Positions 63,764 to 64,000 of a stretch of 64,000 nucleotides of DNA are shown one piece after another; within the stretch, counting starts at the first letter, position 1, and the number at the start of each line of letters is the position of its first letter. The stretch spans positions 1,292,501 through 1,356,500 of the forward strand of contig NZ_JABFCX010000002.1 in NCBI RefSeq assembly GCF_013085255.1, written 5' to 3'. The notes beneath the pieces were generated by a model. It did not search any database. It had not been told where the DNA came from and saw only the letters and a program-made list of their open reading frames with translations. The translations under genes were made by a program, and so were the position numbers. Source of the DNA: Parvularcula mediterranea. Lineage in GTDB: Bacteria; Pseudomonadota; Alphaproteobacteria; Caulobacterales; Parvularculaceae.

Positions 63764-64000
63764 ATGGCATCAGTCTTCAAAGCCCTGTCCGACCCCACCC
63801 GGCGCGAGGTCCTGTCCCTCCTGAAGGATGGGCCCCTCTCCGCCGGGGAGATTTCGGACCGGTTCGACTTCTCGAAGCCGACCATGTCCCAGCACCTCAG
63901 TGTGCTGAAGGAAGCAGGGTTGGTGCTGGCGAAGAAGGACGGCAAGCGGGTGATCTATCACCTGCAGATCTCCGTCCTCGAAGATGCGCTGCTCGGGTTT
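63764..64000 (+). CDS. ArsR/SmtB-family repressor, truncated at the window edge
   Basis: 79 residues visible from ATG at 63764, still open at the right edge. MASVFKALSDPTRREVLSLLKDGPLSAGEISDRF... SKPTMSQHLSVLKEAGLVLAKKDGKRVIYHLQISVLEDALL is the ArsR winged helix, with SKPTMSQHL in the recognition helix. It lacks the metal-binding CVC motif, so it is the SdpR-like autorepressor type. The ATG lies 7 bases after the predicted -10, so the transcript would be leaderless, and no ribosome-binding site is present. Confidence 0.85.
   Translation, partial: MASVFKALSDPTRREVLSLLKDGPLSAGEISDRFDFSKPTMSQHLSVLKEAGLVLAKKDGKRVIYHLQISVLEDALLGF

Overview
The window is GC-rich, densely packed chromosomal DNA from an alphaproteobacterium. 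The evidence is the gene set: an imuA-imuB-dnaE2 mutasome behind a GTTC-N7-GTTC LexA box, an MmcB repair protein, AddAB instead of RecBCD, an alphaproteobacterial Mic60 between hemD and hemY, and a tsaE-amgK-murU-addB-addA-trxA run. A marine lineage near Parvularcula/Hyphomonadaceae would fit, but the genus cannot be fixed from this sequence. There is no prophage, CRISPR array or insertion sequence.

Layout. 0-4 kb: the end of a secreted-protein gene, then a minus-strand ribD-ribE-ribB-ribH-folE operon with an FMN riboswitch. 4-10 kb: an HtrA protease, an ATP-dependent DNA ligase and the sulfate-activation genes cysD-cysNC. 10-16 kb: a small membrane protein and the SOS mutasome. 16-24 kb: envelope genes (an ExbB/OmpA-type motor pair, MurJ, a lipoprotein metallopeptidase), an MsrA-like protein and an SH3 protein. 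24-28 kb: small proteostasis genes (Trm112-like, LON domain, CnoX, prolyl-tRNA deacylase), a MarR/CPBP pair with tandem operators and tRNA-Gly. 28-33 kb: tyrosine catabolism (fah, a VOC protein, hpd) with its MarR regulator, then AMP nucleosidase. 33-39 kb: an OYE-family enzyme, glutathione-dependent formaldehyde detoxification (fghA, frmA) interrupted by a pirin, a palindromic repeat region and an orphan gene. 39-45 kb: an S9 peptidase, proton pyrophosphatase, a HAD phosphatase, a candidate small RNA and mmcB-fdx. 45-54 kb: tRNA t6A modification, peptidoglycan recycling, recombination and thioredoxin. 54-62 kb: hemY, mic60, hemD, hemC divergent from tsaD-gpsA. The right end has a metzincin protease and a truncated ArsR-family repressor.

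Most of this is core metabolism. The points most worth following are a CysD with an N-terminal helix-turn-helix-like extension and an upstream direct repeat, a well-formed candidate sRNA with C-rich loops near 44.5 kb, a VOC enzyme filling an unassigned position in the tyrosine operon, a very large Mic60, BIME-like repeats around an orphan nuclease-like gene, and an apparently leaderless ArsR repressor whose operator sits inside its own promoter. No multi-gene system that is clearly novel was found.
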